The notes beneath the pieces were generated by a model. That model was not told the origin of the DNA, made no database searches, and saw only the letters and a list, made by a program, of their open reading frames with translations. A stretch of 64,000 nucleotides of DNA from Pelosinus fermentans DSM 17108 (GTDB lineage: Bacteria > Bacillota > Negativicutes > DSM-13327). Below are positions 63,921 through 64,000 of the stretch, piece after piece (the stretch's first letter is position 1; the number at the start of each line of letters is the position of its first letter). The stretch lies in contig NZ_AKVN02000001.1 of NCBI RefSeq assembly GCF_000271485.2, positions 3,869,501 to 3,933,500 on the forward strand. Reading direction: 5' to 3'. A program made the translations under genes and the position numbers.

Positions 63921-64000
63921 AAAGGACTGACGTGCTCGACACACGCCAGCCCTGCAGATTGTCTAACCGAAGGGTTAGGCCTAAAGTAAGAGTTATTAGG
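63921..64000 (+). ncRNA. start of a structured RNA, possibly 6S RNA (partial)
   Basis: From about 63921 the transcript has GGACTGACGTG...CACGCCAGCC (mostly paired) and CTAACC-GAAG-GGTTAG (perfect stem with a GAAG tetraloop), then runs off the window. In Bacillus the 6S-1 RNA gene lies next to yrvM (tcdA) and aspS, so synteny suggests 6S RNA. An aspS or other leader is the alternative. Confidence 0.35.

Overview
The window looks like a chromosomal segment of a diderm, endospore-former-type Firmicute (class Negativicutes, Sporomusa/Pelosinus-like). The gene content, strong AGGAGG-type ribosome binding sites, TTG/GTG starts, T-box leader and sigma-A promoters are Firmicute-like. A TonB-dependent outer-membrane receptor (33084-34952) shows that there is an outer membrane. 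This assignment is inferred from content only. No rRNA, tRNA, CRISPR array, phage or transposase gene was recognised.

Layout. 1-1026: 3' part of a D-aminoacylase-type amidohydrolase running off the left edge. 1193-6228: copper module (copA, a two-component system whose sensor has a Met/His-rich loop, a 46-residue membrane peptide, csoR) with a CsoR operator. 6382-6674: first copy of a ~290-bp composite repeat. 6719-8125: Fur-box-controlled ribosomal protein S4 paralogue and an unknown gene. 8188-11439: SWIM/SNF2 helicase. 11744-14729: polar amino-acid ABC operon behind a leader with an attenuator-like terminator. 15110-16862: YcgR/YcgQ-type permease pair. 16868-20966: 3-methyladenine glycosylase, APC permease, and an HMA/TauE-SafE-like/cupredoxin fusion. 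21348-26905: sensor kinase and tripartite tricarboxylate transporter with two binding proteins. 26989-28125: flavin reductase and divergent HxlR regulator.

28178-35611 is a B12 locus: tandem cobalamin riboswitches, TonB receptor, B12/siderophore-type binding lipoprotein and a stand-alone CobN. It is followed by uvsE, a chemotaxis receptor with a structured leader, and a tryptophan-specifier T-box that controls a complete ECF transporter (39107-42026). 42165-48748: HD protein, DUF1634/TauE pair with an Lrp regulator, 3D-domain cell-wall protein, CoA-transferase, lipoprotein and a flavoprotein. 48794-49080: second copy of the composite repeat. 49171-54131: peroxiredoxin, an unusual three-repeat cysteine protein, metallophosphoesterase, DoxX, DUF2087 regulator and EVE protein. 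54252-54686: odd-composition orphan ORF. 54798-62800: SDR, nitroreductase/flavoprotein pair, PLP sulfur-amino-acid enzyme, flavodoxin-ferredoxin protein, AraC/MFS pair and a cyclase. 63097-64000: tcdA, then a promoter and the start of a structured RNA that may be 6S RNA.

Running themes are metal and redox homeostasis (copper, B12/cobalt, Fur-type boxes, several FMN and Fe-S proteins), RNA-level control (two B12 riboswitches, one T-box, two or three unassigned leaders), and a family of dispersed GC-rich intergenic hairpins based on GAAACGCGAAGA and AACCGCAGAGACGCAGAG arms. One hairpin has become the C-terminal end of a protein.
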